NCBI GenBank assembly: GCA_003508835.1
Contig: PUFA01000034.1
Span: 3,002,501-3,066,500, forward strand
Direction of reading: 5' to 3'
DNA: 64,000 nt
Source of the DNA: Eonycteris spelaea
Lineage: Eukaryota; Chordata; Mammalia; Chiroptera; Pteropodidae
Of this stretch, positions 1 through 12,170 are shown in pieces. Positions within the stretch are counted from its first letter, which is position 1, and every line of letters starts with the position of its first letter. The position numbers and the translations under genes were made by a program. The notes below the pieces were generated by a model. The model worked only from the letters and a program-made list of their open reading frames with translations. It did no database searches and was not told the origin of the DNA.

Positions 1-204
1 AGGGCGTCTGGTTCACACTGGGCTTTGGCGGAAGAGAAGGAACAAACTGACTGATTTACATATTGGGTTCTCATTTTCATTTCACACCCAGGCTTTGGCC
101 TTGACCCTCTCTTCCCTGCTTCCCACCTAGGGACGGCTCCTCTGGCCCACACTCTGCTCTGAGAATCAGAACGATTACACATTGGCCACCAGAGCTGGGC
201 TCTA

Positions 205-262
205 CCCGAAGTCATCCAGTCAGTGAGGGTCAGAGCTGGACCCCAACCTCTTCCCCTACACA
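205..262 (-). repeat. MIR tail fragment
   Basis: The stretch reads like the MIR motif 'caaggtcacacagctagtaagtgg..' in a diverged form (gtcatccagtcagtgagggtcagagctgga). It is short and old, so the call rests on one motif only. Confidence 0.35.
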
Positions 263-3029
263 CACAGCGAGCCTCAGATGGACCACAGGGGCTCCGGGAG
301 CCTCTCTCAGGCTCTCTGAAGGCTGGGACAGGCCCCAAGGGTCAGGGCCTGAGTGCCTCTATCTGCAAATCCACCCCAGTGTCAGCGAGCAGGGAGGGAG
401 GCACCGGTCTGCACTCAGCGCCAGCACAGGGGGAAGGTAGGGATACAGTGACGGGTGTGTGGGAGCCAGGTGGAGGGCAGGGGATGGGAGGGTGGGGTCT
501 GGGGGAGGCTACCGCGCTCCTTGGCACCTGTCCTCAGCCCTCAGACCCGAGCACATTTTATCTTCCTTTCAGTTGCTCTGCACTGGCCTCACTGGTTTCT
601 GGGGCTTCCTCTCTGTCACAAATTTCTGCAATGGGGTTCAGCTAGAGCAACGATCCTGCCCCTCCCCCACTGGCAGGCCCCTGCCTTAGCTCACACCACT
701 GCACCATCAGGCGCTTGGTGACCTGGAAGGATGCCTGCCTCCTCCCTGGCTGACAGGTCATTCTACAGGGTGGACACTCTGGGGCATAAACCCCCTTCAG
801 GGGAGGAAAACCTTTGGGCAGAGGTCCCTGGTCCTGGGGTGACTCTGTGGACTTCACCCTCCACTTGCCTTTGTTCTGCAAGTTCCAGCCCGGCCTGGTC
901 CCGGCCGATGGCTGGCTGTGAGGCAGCCGCAGAACCTGGGCCTCCTCTCACCACTCATCATCAGGTCCACAAACCGAGGACAAGGGGTGTGCCTGCCCTG
1001 GCCCCTAGCTGCAGAGTGTCCCAGGTGTGGACACCCGCCTGGGATGGCTCCCACCTCCTAGCCACCCAGGAGTCAGTCAACAAACACATATTAACCCAGA
1101 GCTGTATGTTCACAGCTCCCCCAAACCTGTTCAGCTATGCGGCAGGGCAAGGCTGAGCCATACCATCTGGCAGCCCTGGAGCCCTAAACACGGTCAGGGA
1201 CCTGCTGATTACCCAGTTATGGGCCTTCGTTTGGGGTCTTGGGCAGACCCCCAAAGCCAGGTTTTGCCTCCTGAGCAAAAGGCACACGCTGGCATCTTTG
1301 CCCACAACCTGTGTCTTGGCCCCGGGAGCAGGTCCCACCCAGGAGGACTAAGTGTGCCCGTTCCCCAGTCTGGCCCCCTGAGACGCCAGCTGGGGCCCAT
1401 CCCAGAGCAAGGCACTATTACCAGATGCAGCACGGAGCCTTCCTCTTTGAGAGTTAAAGTTACAGCTGTGCCGCACAAAGGCCCAGCCTGGGGCTCGGAG
1501 AGAAGCAACCGCAGCAGGATGCTGAACATAAAGGCTCGCGGGGCCAGGCTGCGAGGATGACAGCACAAAGCACCCAGGGAGCCGTGGCGCGCTCCACTCC
1601 ACTTCTGTGCCAGCCGGGGCACATCTGGGGAACTGAGTTTGCTTCAGGGGCTTAAAAGCAGCACTGCGGCCTAGATGCAGCATCGAGGCGGGAAAGACGA
1701 AGCGTGCTCAGGGAACCATGGCATATGTGGGATGGTGGGAAACCTGGTGTGGTTCAGCCCAGAGTGGATGGCTCAGAGGTGGTGCTTTGGCAAACACTGG
1801 GTATCGCTTCATTATTCATCTCGAACGCGCATTCTTTGACCACCACCAGGCCCCACACTGGGAAGACAGTGGGACTCACTGGCCCTGCCTTCAGAGAACG
1901 GTCCGGCAGACAAGGACCACAGGGATGGACATTAAAGAAGGCAGATTTCAAGTCTACAAAACAGCACCCTCCCCAGCAGAGCTCCCTGCCACCGAAAGCA
2001 ATCCAGGGGTCGTGCGGGAGAAGCGATTTCTGCTCTGGATGGTTGGGGTGGATGAGATGCCATCATTCTGAGACGTGGCCATTCTGTCAGTGTGTGGGTT
2101 ACAGATTGTTCCATGCTTTCGAGCGTCCATTTCCCCATCTCCGTTCTTCAGATTCCTTGGGGACCTCTGCCCGGTGTGAAAAGAGAATCTTAAAAGCTGG
2201 ACAGGTCTATCCGGTGACGTCCATTTTAGTGCATTGGGCAAGGGCGGCCATGGTCTTACCCACAGGATTCTTCACTCTGAGCCCTAGAGAAGGGTGGCTC
2301 TCCATCCAACTGTGGGGCCTGAATCCTCTGTTCCCACGGAACCAGGTGGGCGAGTGCCCTGGGGCTGAGGGGGACTCTGAAGCTGGAGATGATTGTACCT
2401 GTTCAGCAGTAAGGGCAGTGGCAGGGGAAGGTAGTTTGGGCAAGTGTCCTGTGACTCAGAACAGACCCCAGGGAGCCAGGGAGCAAGGGCTGCAGGAGGT
2501 GGGATGGGAGTCCCCAGGAAGCTGGTGGGGAGGGTGGGGGCCAGGTACAGGGAGTTTCTTCTCCCTCAGTCTGTAGGGGTGATGCTGCATGCCAAGGCCC
2601 CCCAGGCAGGAAGTACCTCTCAGGTGCAACCTCAAACCGTACTCCCTGAAATTCTACCAATTAGAGAGTCACTGGGTGAGCGAATGTCCTGCTAAAAGCC
2701 CTACCTAGAAAACATCCCACCAGAACCTCCTCTATCAGATATTAAATTCTGCTCAAAGGTGGTAATATTGAAGTGAGATACTGATCCAAGGATCTAGGAC
2801 AGTTCAGGGGGTCAGAGCAGACACCCCGGAACCTCAAGAAGGGGGGGTGCCAGAGTCAGGGGTGCACTGATCAGACTCTGGGAAGCTTAGGCACCTGTCC
2901 AGGTTAGTGTCTACCCCGCCCCCAGCAATGAGGGGACCTTGCTGGGGCCACCCCGTGTTTTGATATCAAGTCCTTCTGAGGGGCCAGAGCTTGAAGCCAG
3001 CCTGGACCAGAAATGAGCAGCATTTCCAG
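263..3029. other. Unique intergenic DNA, no gene recognised
   Basis: Ordinary mixed-composition mammalian DNA. Several frames stay open for 100-290 codons, the longest on the plus strand at 1704-2576, but the translations show no domain, no compositional signature and no splice-consistent structure. They are treated as chance. No clear repeat was recognised. Confidence 0.5.
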
Positions 3030-4150
3030 TGAGGCAGCTCATCCACTTTCCAGCCTCCCGGCCCGTCCCTCCCATGAGTCACCCTGTTATTCCTGTGGCC
3101 AAATATAGCTCCCAAGGCAAAACGGGGTGCCGCTCTGTCCTAATGAGTCGGGGAGGTCTGGCGGCCCGCCCTCCTCGCCCAGGCTGAGGGCTTTGCCTGA
3201 ATCTCATTATCTCAGGGACACTTTCCCAAAAATGCAGGAGAAGTCGGGGAGAGGGGTTCTGGGCAAGATACAGTGGCCACTTCCTCCTGGGGGATCGTGG
3301 GCCACGCTCCAGGGGACAAAGAATAGGGCAGGGGACTTTCCTTTGTCTAGTCCACAAAATGAAGCCGTGATCCTGTTGGGCAGGGGTCCTGCCTCTCTAA
3401 GTCGAGTGGCCATGATCACCCATGTCCGACGTCCCCAGGCGCCACCCCCACACCCCCGCGGGCGCCGCCCAGGCCCTCGGCCCTCAGAGTCACCACATAA
3501 GGAAATGTTTGTGCCTCAGCGGCACGGCCTCTGAGCAGTGGCTCCACTAGCTCCCTCCGCCCCCTCCCCGCCCAGGCCACCGCCCAGGCCACCTCCCAGA
3601 CAGGCGCGGACTGGGCGGTGGGACCCAGGAGGAACCGCCTTAGGAGGGGGCGCGGGCCGCCCAGCCCCCCTGGCCTGAGTCTGGCGGGACGGCTGGGAAG
3701 GCGGGGCTGCTTGGGCTGGGAAGTAGGCGGGCAGGGCCCGTGTTCGGGGTCCTCCTTCCTTGTTGCCCGTGAGGGACACCCTGACTGGCTTGGCTGGAGC
3801 CGGCCGGAAACCATCTCCCCTCCCTCCCCCACAGCCAGCTGCCTGGCCCCGGGGCTGCCCTGGGCGCGGAGGGTTAGGTCGGCAGGACAGCCAGGACCCT
3901 GGCTTTGCAGTCTCGGAGCCGCCACGCCCTGTAGTCTATGACCAGGACCTCAGAGGCAGTGTGGAGGGATGGTCTCCCTTAAGAAATCCCACCTGCCCAG
4001 CTGGCCCTCCCCAGGAGCCCAGAGCCACGTCTTATTTCCCTGGGCTGTGGCTGGGGTATCCTCACTCACAGCCACAGCTCAGAGCGGAAACATTTTATAA
4101 CCTGCCTGCTAGCAGGCAAGGTCAGGCTCACGTGGGCTGTCTCCTTTCTG
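3030..4150. promoter_or_regulatory. Candidate enhancer-like GC-rich patch
   Basis: A perfect AP-1 site TGAGTCA lies at 3075-3081. A near-consensus CArG box CCAAATATAG lies at 3099-3108 and a GATA core (TTATCT, reverse) at 3207-3212. A moderately CpG-rich segment follows at about 3420-3760 with GGGCGG-type boxes. A short tandem of a 12-bp CCCAGGCCACCG-like unit occurs near 3570. These are visible motifs only; enhancer activity is inference. Confidence 0.25.
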
Positions 4151-4607
4151 GAGTTTTCCATTAAATTATTTACACAGGCTGGGAACAAGCCCACAGACCT
4201 CTGCAGGAAGTCCGCAGGCACAAGGTGGCATTTGTTCTATTTCGAACAGTCTCATTTCTCCAGGGACCCCTCCTCTTTTAAATGTGACCCTTTGGAGGTA
4301 AGAAGCCTCCCAAGGTGGCACCATCTAGGTCCCTGTAGTTTACTCTTGGGAGCCAGAAAAGTGCCCCACCAGATGTTTCCCCATCAGGGACCCCAAGCCC
4401 AGTGCAGCAGTCAGAGCTGGTAGCTCTAGCCTCCCCTGCCTCAGAGGCTGGGGGACAAGCAGGGGTGGGGCTCACCTCTGGAGCCCATAGGCCAGGAAGG
4501 GGCCCTTGAGGATGACATCACCCAGCTCCTTGGGCCTTTGGGAGAAGGGTGAAATGCTGAGCACTCATGCATAGGACAGACTGTTCAGCAGGAGGGAAAG
4601 TAGGACA

Positions 4608-4625
4608 CCCCCCCCCCCCGCCCCC
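4608..4625. repeat. Poly-C tract
   Basis: Twelve C in a row, one G, then five C. Such runs are prone to sequencing-length error. Confidence 0.9.
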
Positions 4626-5249
4626 GTGCACGCCCCTACTTCCAGGCTACACAGACTTTATTAAAGGTCCGATCTCAGGCCTGGTTTCCTAGGATGCTCC
4701 AGCCTGGGCCCTGTGGACGGATTAAAGTGGTAGAAAACCTGCCCAGTGCTTGAGTGGCACAGGAGGAACAAAGGTGGCCACTTATCCCCAAGGCCCCACC
4801 TCACAGGCAGGCAGGGTGCCCAGATGTGGCTCCTTAGAGGGTTCGTCAGGATCTCCTCACCCCTAAGAACAGCCCTGGGCATCCTCCAAGCCCACAGTCC
4901 CCTTCTGAGGGTCCCTACTGGTTCTTTCTGCATCATGTGGATGGTGCTTCTGAGCATGGGGTCAGCCCCACCCACCCCCAGTAGCGAGGACTATGGACCA
5001 TGCCCAGGCCTGAGGCAACTGTGGAAAGGATGGGGACAGCTAGGCTGTGCTTTACAAGGTCACTCCCCATGGGGGAGGAGGACATGTGCCCATCCCAATC
5101 CCACCCCCAGAGCCCCCTACAGTTTTAATTCAAGATGCAAGGGACAGCCCAGTGTGTGTAATCCACACTGCACAGACTTTCTGCATCATCATTATCAAGC
5201 ATGAAGAAGCTATTTATCTACTCTTGGACCCTGGAGTCCTGCAATTTGG

Positions 5250-5345
5250 ATCTGTAAGTCCCTAGAGGCAGGGAACTGCCTGGCTGCTATATCCCTAGCC
5301 ATGACACAGGCCTAACTCTCAGCATGTGCTCAAGTTTACCTTTTA
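5250..5345 (+). repeat. L2 3'-end-like fragment
   Basis: Contains the L2 3'-terminal pattern 'ccctagaggcagggaactg..tatatccctagc..cagcatgtgctcaa', matching the usual 'gagggcagggactgt..tatccccagcgcctagcacag..gtgctcaa' in diverged form. It is followed directly by an A-rich tract. Confidence 0.45.
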
Positions 5346-5349
5346 GGTG

Positions 5350-5373
5350 AAAAGAAAAAAAAAAAAAAAAAAA
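5350..5373. repeat. Poly-A tract
   Basis: 24 bases of A with a single G, just downstream of an L2-like end. No SINE body is attached to it. Confidence 0.9.
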
Positions 5374-5608
5374 GCCTTTATTTCAGATTGCAAAGACCTG
5401 GGCCTAAGGTAAACTTGCATGCTAAGTTTGTAAGGCTGTCCTGTGACGTGGCCAGTTCTCCATCATGAGACACATTCAAATGGAGGTTCGATGACAGCAT
5501 ACTGGGGATCCTGTAGAGGGGTTCTCGGTGGCAGTGTAGAAGTATGTTAGAGGAGATGGACTTTTATGCCCTTAAAATGTACTTAGGAATAGCTAGCCTA
5601 ACAAGAGG

Positions 5609-5630
5609 ATATCTATCTATCTATCTATCT
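5609..5630. repeat. (ATCT)n microsatellite
   Basis: About five uninterrupted tetranucleotide copies. Confidence 0.9.
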
Positions 5631-6769
5631 GCCAGATGAAAGGTACAAAGGTGGTTTTCTGATGGAAGGGAAAGGAGGACCAGACAAGACTTCTAAAAGC
5701 AGTCCAGCTCAAACGCCAACATCCCATGTTTACGGAAATCTTACCCTATGCCGGGGCTGTTCTCCTGCGGGCAGTATCTCCCCCCATCCCCACCCACAAA
5801 GGTGCTTGTCCAGGAGCCCAGATAGTAAAGGGCAGTGCCAGGGCTTGAGTCTATTTCTCTCCTGGGGAGAGGCGTGTGTTCAACACAAAAGAGCCAGAAG
5901 CAGGACGGGGTGTAAACAGCTGGAGAGACCAGTCCCCATCCTGCTTTTCCTTCCCTTTCCCTCCCTGGGGAGTGCACTTCCCTGCTGAACCTGGTTCCCA
6001 GAAAAAGGCCTCCTTTCCCCACACCTCTTACCTGCCCACTCTGCTTTAAGCCCCTGTCCTCCCATAAATGTGAATTTGGTGGCATCTTCTGTTTAAATGC
6101 CTCCTAGAACCAAGTTCTCAGACTTGAGCCCTGATATCCTTTGGGGCCTGGCCCTGGCCAGCTACACTGGCCTTGGCTCATGACTTCCTCCGGGAAGCTT
6201 TTTTTGACCTCTGTTGGCCAGGCCCCTCCTTCAAAGCTGCATCATGATGCCCTTAACTGCCCTTTTCTGGTCTGTTTGTCTCACCTGCCAAGGGCACTGT
6301 CACCGCGTGCCCCCAGTGCAAAGGCAGGGCCATAGCAGGAGCCCAATAAAGTGAAAATAGAGGAAAGGGTAAGACCACCATAGGGTAGCGGGCGGGCTGC
6401 TCTTATGCTTTGCATGTAAACTCAGCAGGAGCGATGAACCCAGAACAGGCCAGAAATCGTTTCCGAGGGTGCCCCTGGCTTCGGAAGACAGGGCTCACAC
6501 TTGTGGTCTGCGCATGTCCCCGGGTTATGCACTGGTTGATGCCGTACAGCAGATTCATGAATGCACACGTATTTGCACATCCCGGGTTCGTGCAAACAGA
6601 GCCCATGCACCCCAGACCTAGGCCGTGCACGTGCACGCACACTAGAGTGTGAGAACATTCTCGAGGTCGTGCGCATAGGAATACATGGGAGCCCATGGGT
6701 TCGTGAATGCCAGGCACCAACACGAGTTCGGGCATACTAGACCGTGTACACGCTGGGAGGCCCACTCGG

Positions 6770-7480
6770 AGGAGGCAGAGGCGCCCACGTTCCTCCACGC
6801 TGGGGCACGGCGGCTGCCTTTCGGCGCCATCTTCGCCCCGCGGACATCAGCAAGACCTGCGGTCTGCGCAGCCCCTGCGCTCCGGCCTTTGTTGTCTGGG
6901 CTTCCGGGCGTCCATCACGCGGAGGCCGCGCGCGCGGGAGCACGAAATGGCGGCCGGGCGGGGCGTGGCGGGGGCGTGGCGGATGGAGCGGCGCCCATTC
7001 CCGGCTCGCGGCCGGGCGCACCGCCCGCCCCCTTGCGCAGGCGCACGGCGCAGCGCGCGTCCCCGCGTTCCCCCCGACGCGCGCCGGGACACAAAGGGCT
7101 GGAGCGAAAGCACGGAGCGCGGCCAGCGCTTACGGAGCGGCCCGCGGCCCGGAGCGGCCTGGACCGGACTACCGGGGCTGGAGCTGGGCTCGCCGGAACC
7201 GCCCGCGCGAGCGCGGCTTGGGGTGTGGTGCAGCGCTCCTGCCCCGCCCTCGCGTCCGTCAACGGCCGTAACGACCTCGCGGGCCGGGCGCACAAGGGCG
7301 CAGGCGCCGCGTTGGCGGCGGCCGCGGGACGGCCTGGCGCCTCCATTTTGCCTCGCGCGCCGTAATGGCGGCGCTGGGTGCCCTTACCCCGGCGCGGACG
7401 GGCGAGCTCGCCTCCGGGCAAGCCCCAGGTCCTCTCCCAGATTACCTCCGTCCGCACCGCTCAGCGCGGAGGCCAGGTGC
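6770..7480. promoter_or_regulatory. CpG island 1, probable promoter
   Basis: CpG density rises abruptly near 6770 and falls by 7480, while the flanks are CpG-poor. There are four YY1-type ATGGCGGC-like or reverse sites (about 6825-6833 reverse, 6945-6954, 7340-7352 reverse, 7363-7372). An NRF1-like site TTGCGCAGGCGCAC lies at 7033-7046, with several GC boxes. There is no TATA box. This mix of YY1, NRF1 and GC boxes is typical of housekeeping or bidirectional promoters. A plus-strand frame of 101 codons opens at 7365 in good Kozak context (G at -3, G at +4). No known gene was recognised. Confidence 0.6.
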
Positions 7481-7668
7481 CATACTCTTCTTGAGAAAAG
7501 TTTTGCAATGTGATTCCGAGTATTTCCAAAAGAGAAGGCAAACTGCCCCGCAAATTACTTCCATAGTTGGCAGCTTGCTGCTTCGCATTAGGAGGTGGGT
7601 TTGGGGGAGAGGCGAGGACATTGACGCAAGAAAAGTAAAGTTCATTGCAGACGTCCATCAAACGCAAT

Positions 7669-7674
7669 AATAAA
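7669..7674 (+). terminator. AATAAA hexamer after the island-1 frame
   Basis: The hexamer overlaps the stop codon (7668-7670) of the 101-codon frame that begins in CpG island 1. It could end a very short transcript or be chance in AT-rich DNA. Confidence 0.2.
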
Positions 7675-7679
7675 GCATT

Positions 7680-9060
7680 TAAGAATTTATTTAATGTAAT
7701 GTTTTTGGTAGGTAATTTAAAAGGGAATGGTAACTGGCATTCACTGAATATTTGTATTCTGGACCCTTTTTTAAGCGCTTTCATTTTCATAACGAGGTAC
7801 AGATAGAGAAACAAGTACAAAAAGGTTAAGTAAACAGAAGTGCTTAATGTATAGGTAAGCGAGAAAAGTAAACCCACTTTCCAAGACAGCCACAACTTAA
7901 TAAACTGGCATCGTTCCAGCCAGGGTTTTCCTGTGCGTTAAGTGCGGTTCCTGTTATACATGTGACCTGTGGCATTTTTTTCATTAACTGGGAGAGCTGT
8001 GGTTGGGCCAATGGGAACATCTCAGCAGGCCTGGAGGAGCCGGGGAAGTGCCGGGAAGTGCCGGTCCTCGCCGTCCCGGGGTCAGCTTCGTCCCTGCACT
8101 AGGTGAATTGTCGAGGAGCACCCCAGCTCTAGAATGTTGGCAGCTGGCGACCCAGGAGGAGTCATATGACTCGTGATCATTTCGGGGAGTTGGGAGGAAA
8201 AGCCTTATTCCTTTCTCCCCTCCTTCCCTACTGTAGCGCATTCTCAGGTCATAACTGCCTTATTTTAGTTTCCCAAGCCCGTGCTATGAGGAACTTATTT
8301 TCGCAGCTCAGAGTAGTCAGCTCCAGGTAGAGAGGGCAGGACTGAGCCCTCGTTTGCAGGGGAAGCGGCTGAGATTTAGGGATGTGAGGCTTGATGAAGT
8401 GCATGGATTAACAGTGGAGCGGAGGTGCTTCGTCCGCGTGGAGGCAGCTGCTTCACAACCTCAGCCTCCAAGCCCTTGGCTTCCATAGGATCTGTAATTA
8501 TGTCCATGCTTATTTGTTCTCTTTTTATGTCTCAAGATGGGGGAGATCCCCAAACACAGCTGATAAATGGTAGGTGCTTCTTTTATATGGTGAAAGAATT
8601 CTAAACAGGTGAGGGGGATGCAGCCAACACATTCTTTACTCCCATTCATTATTAATTTTTTAAAGACTCACCTGTTTATCAAAATCCTTTTTATCCGCTT
8701 TTACTTTACTCATGTAAGCAGCCTGTCTTTGGTTTCTTTTATTGCAATATGAATTTGGTTTTTCTTTTTTATCAAGGAGCGTAATGCCTATTTTATTCAT
8801 TATTGCTTCATTAATATGAAGAAAAATATTAATATTAAAAGTGGAAAAAGTAGGAAATGGAGCCAGAATATGATTTCAGGTCGCACACACAGATATCCAG
8901 TCGCTTTTGTTCTCTTTCCTTTTATTAAATCCCAAACAATGCCTAATAAGCATTATTTTTTGAAATGTTTCTAGAAAATCACAAAAGTTTCAGTAGCTGT
9001 GAAACCTTTCTAGATAATTGCCTTTTCTTAAATTTTGTGCAAGAAAGTACTTCAACGTTC
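7680..9060. other. AT-rich intergenic DNA
   Basis: No gene or confident repeat was recognised. A diverged MIR-like segment may lie near 7735-7830 (pattern of a growing-motif region followed by 'cagatagagaaac'). Confidence 0.4.
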
Positions 9061-9064
9061 ACTA

Positions 9065-9230
9065 GCTTGTGGCTTTGCCAAGTTACTTAACTCCTGATTC
9101 TGTCTTTCATCTGTAAAATGTGGACAATACATCCTGGCAGAGTTTGGGCGGAGGGGGGTCGGTTGGAGATTGTGTTTGTAAGGTGCCTGGACCCTAGAAC
9201 ATAGTAGGTGTTCAGTAAGTAAGCAGCAGC
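9065..9230 (+). repeat. MIR SINE
   Basis: Carries the MIR landmarks in order: 'gccaagttacttaac', 'tcatctgtaaaatg', 'gtaaggtgcctgga' and 'catagtaggtgttcagtaa'. It is an old, diverged copy. Confidence 0.8.
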
Positions 9231-10039
9231 AATCATGTTTGGTTGCTTTTCTATATTTAAAAAGGGGCAGGATCAACTAGCTGGTTGCCTAGAGAAAACA
9301 TGAATACAGCTCCCTGCAGATCACAGTCGTGTGCCCAGTAACACCCCAAACAACATCCAAGACTGCTTTTTTAAGCGTAAAACTTTTAATCAAGGAGGGG
9401 AAAGTTTTTTAATTTACTTGAGAAACAAGTCAAGTGCCAGCCTGATGCATCAAGCACACACATCATCTGGAGTAAATAAGGGGCTCATGTGAAATGGACT
9501 TACGTAACGTCCCCTCTTATCTTTGAGAGGGCCTGGAAGATGGGCCGGTTGTCTTTTGAGGCCCTGATAGGAAGGAGCCCTGCCCTCTCAAAGCAGCGGG
9601 GCCCTCTGAAAGCCACAGGGTTCTCTCTGTGCTAATGCCCTGCGTTCTCTTTCAGCAGATGTGTAAGTGCTGCCCTTGTTGGGGAACTGGTGGCAGAGGG
9701 GAGAAGAGGAGGGTGCCAGACCCTGAGCAAATTACCAGGATGGTGAGTGTAGGCGGGTGGGGTGCCAGACGGTAGCAGTGGCCCTGATTTTGCCAGACCA
9801 CCAGGGAGGCTTCCTGGAGGCAGTGACGCTTCAGCTGAGCCCCGCATTCTCATAGACTCAGGAGAGAAAAGGCGCATCAAAGCTGAGAAACTGAAGAATT
9901 CCAAAAAGGCCGGGCATGGGAGCTTAGGGGCCAGGAGTGACAGAAATTGAGGGGACATAGAAAGGAGCCAGACCATGGAGATTTCTATAGGATGTAGGAG
10001 AAGGAAAAGAATCTTTCCTCTGCCCATCTTAGGTTCTCT

Positions 10040-10560
10040 GCCTGGGGACATATCAATTAGGCTAACAAAAGACAGATTACCAAGAGAAAAACAGAAGTTC
10101 ATTAAAATGCACATCACACACATGGGAGCACCCAGTGATGAGTAACTCAAAGGGGTGGTTAGAACTTGGGCTTATTATAGCGTCTTAACAAAAGAACAAT
10201 ACATTTTTAGAGAAGAGACCAGACAAAGGAAAAGGACTTGGATATCTAGGGTGGCAAGTATGCAACAGTAAATGTGCGGAGGAACTAATGGTAGGTAGGG
10301 CTAGTGTTAGCAGGCTTTGTTAAGTAGTTTCCTCCTGTGCCATCCTCAGGCTGGTGAGGATTTAGAGTATCTCTGGTGATTAACTTCTGCCCTTGCCTGT
10401 AGAGAGGGCAGGGGGAATACTTCTGTAAATTTATGTCCTGCTTTTAGGCAAATAGAAGGAGGGCAGAGTTTTTCTTGTATCTGCTTCTTCTCAGTTGCCT
10501 TCAGCTCAGAATAATCCTTATGCCTAAGTAGCATACGTGGGAGTGGTATAGTCTGCTATC
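10040..10560 (-). mobile_element. Solo LTR, family A (copy 1)
   Basis: Aligns by eye with the copies at 11.7, 12.5 and 13.5 kb. Shared blocks are 'acagattaccaagagaaaa', the tail 'ttgccttcagctcaga' and 'atgcctaagtagcata'. The plus-strand copy supplies the sense orientation. The family name was not recognised; the structure suggests an endogenous retrovirus LTR, possibly ERVL-like. Confidence 0.6.
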
Positions 10561-10634
10561 CTTCACTTAGCTTTGGTTTACTAGAATTAAATATTTTTTT
10601 CCTTAGACCAGATTATTGAAACTCCTCAAAAGAC

Positions 10635-11028
10635 TTTTCATTTTTATTTTTTGAGGTGTAACTCACATACCATAAAATTCACCCCTTTAGAAGTATGTAA
10701 CTCAGTAGTTTTTGATATATTCACAAAGTTGAGCAAACATCACCACAAATTCCAGAACATTTCAACACCTTGAAAATAAACTCTGGACTCGTTCGTTAAT
10801 AGTCACTCCCCGTTTGCCCCTCTCCTTAGCCCCATTCCTAACCTGTTTTCTGTCTCTGTGGATCTGCCTGTTCTGGACAGTTCATATGAATGGAATGTAC
10901 AACGCGTGCTCACTGTGTCTGGCTTCTCTCACTTAGCGCTTGTTTTTAAGTTCATCAAGGTTGTAGCACGTGTCAGCCCTGCGTTCCTTTTTATGGCTGA
11001 ATACTATTCCATTGTGTGGATAGGCCTC
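10635..11028 (+). mobile_element. Ancient L1 3' fragment
   Basis: Contains L1 3'-end phrases 'tcacataccataaaattcacc', 'aactcagtagtttttgatatattcac', 'gatctgcctgttctggaca' and 'gctgaatactattccattgtgtgg'. The match stops abruptly at 11028 where a perfect hairpin begins. Confidence 0.8.
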
Positions 11029-11030
11029 AG

Positions 11031-11054
11031 AAGACTCTTGAGAAGAAGAGTCTT
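11031..11054. repeat. Perfect hairpin at L1 break
   Basis: Arms AAGACTCTT and AAGAGTCTT are exact inverted repeats separated by GAGAAG. The hairpin sits at the point where L1 similarity ends. Confidence 0.75.
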
Positions 11055-11149
11055 GTATCTGTGAAGGGGATGTGGCTGGGGGCTCGGCCACGGCGTGAGA
11101 AGCACTGTGCTTGCAGTATCAGTGGGCTGCTGGGCTCTCCCCCTGCTGG

Positions 11150-11258
11150 CTTTGCGAGCTGGGCCAATGACTCTCTTATGTGAGGATAGTAATAGCAGTT
11201 CTCTAGGATTGAAGTAAATGAGCTAGTACATATAAAGGGCTTGGAAAAGTGCCTGGTC
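11150..11258 (+). repeat. MIR SINE fragment
   Basis: Shows the MIR 3' half: 'ggatagtaatagcag', 'taaatgagctagtacatataaagggcttg' and 'gtgcctgg'. Confidence 0.7.
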
Positions 11259-11689
11259 AACGGGCCAGTTGTTAAGTCTGGAGAACAAAAGGCTGGCAGG
11301 TGCAGAACTCCCTACGGGCTACATAGTGAGCTCACTGCCCTTTATTCCAGAACCTTCCAAACGGCTACTTGGCTCCTTTCTAAAACGGGATGGATTACGA
11401 TCACATCTGACTATAAGCAGGGGAATGATTTGAAGACGGCAGTTTCTACACCTTTCTTAGGCATTTAGGATTTTGCAGTTATGCTGACTTCCAAATTTGT
11501 TGTGATGACGAACTAATGGAGATATATATATATCTTCTACCTTGAGAACAAATGGCTTTAATTTGTTTTAATTTATGTAAATTTTCAACATATAATAAAG
11601 TAGAAGAGTACGATTCCCCATTTACCTTCAACATCTATTCCCATTTTTTGAGTTTTGACAGATGGCTTTTGTCTCACTGCTGATGGAGG

Positions 11690-12170
11690 GAGCCACACCC
11701 AGTAGGGTAGGACCCGAAGGGGAGCAGAACTCACTACCCCAAAAATTTGGCATGTGGAGTATTTGAGCTAAAGGCAGTCAAATCCCAACAGATTCAGGAA
11801 AATCTCATTACCTCCCCCTCAAAAAACTAAATTTACATTGGAAAGGGGCCAGTACAGGAGGAGAGCTATTGCCAGAGATGCCTTTTACCTGAGAAGCTTA
11901 TCTACATAACACACAACCTCTGTTTTCCAACCTTCTCCAATGCCTGCCTGCGAAAGTTCTTCCTCCCCAGTGTTTCCCCAGACCCCTGCCCCTTAGCTCG
12001 GAATGTCACATGAGCTTCAATTCCCGGTTTGCCCTTCGGGTCTCATTTTTGTGGGGATCCCCTATATACAAAATGAGATTTGTTTTTCTCCTGTTACTCC
12101 ATCTTATATTAATTAGATTATTAGACCAGCCAAAGGACCTAGGAGGTTAATTTTTCCTCCCTTACAGAAC
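11690..12170 (+). mobile_element. Solo LTR, family A (copy 2, sense)
   Basis: Its reverse complement matches the neighbouring minus copies: 'gcctttagctcaaa', 'catgccaaat', 'ttttggggtagtgagttctgctcc'. The 3' part has 'tttttctcctgttactcc' and 'aattagattattagaccagcc', the mirror of the 13.5 kb copy's start. It lies in opposite orientation to the other copies. Confidence 0.65.

Noticed and set aside
1704..2576. 290-codon plus-strand frame
   Set aside because: No domain, hydrophobic or compositional signature, no promoter, and low-information composition. A chance frame in moderately GC-rich DNA.
7461..7895. 144-codon minus-strand frame with a Leu/Tyr-rich stretch
   Set aside because: The hydrophobic part comes from AT-rich DNA with a MIR-like segment. 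The frame crosses the edge of CpG island 1 and has no start context.
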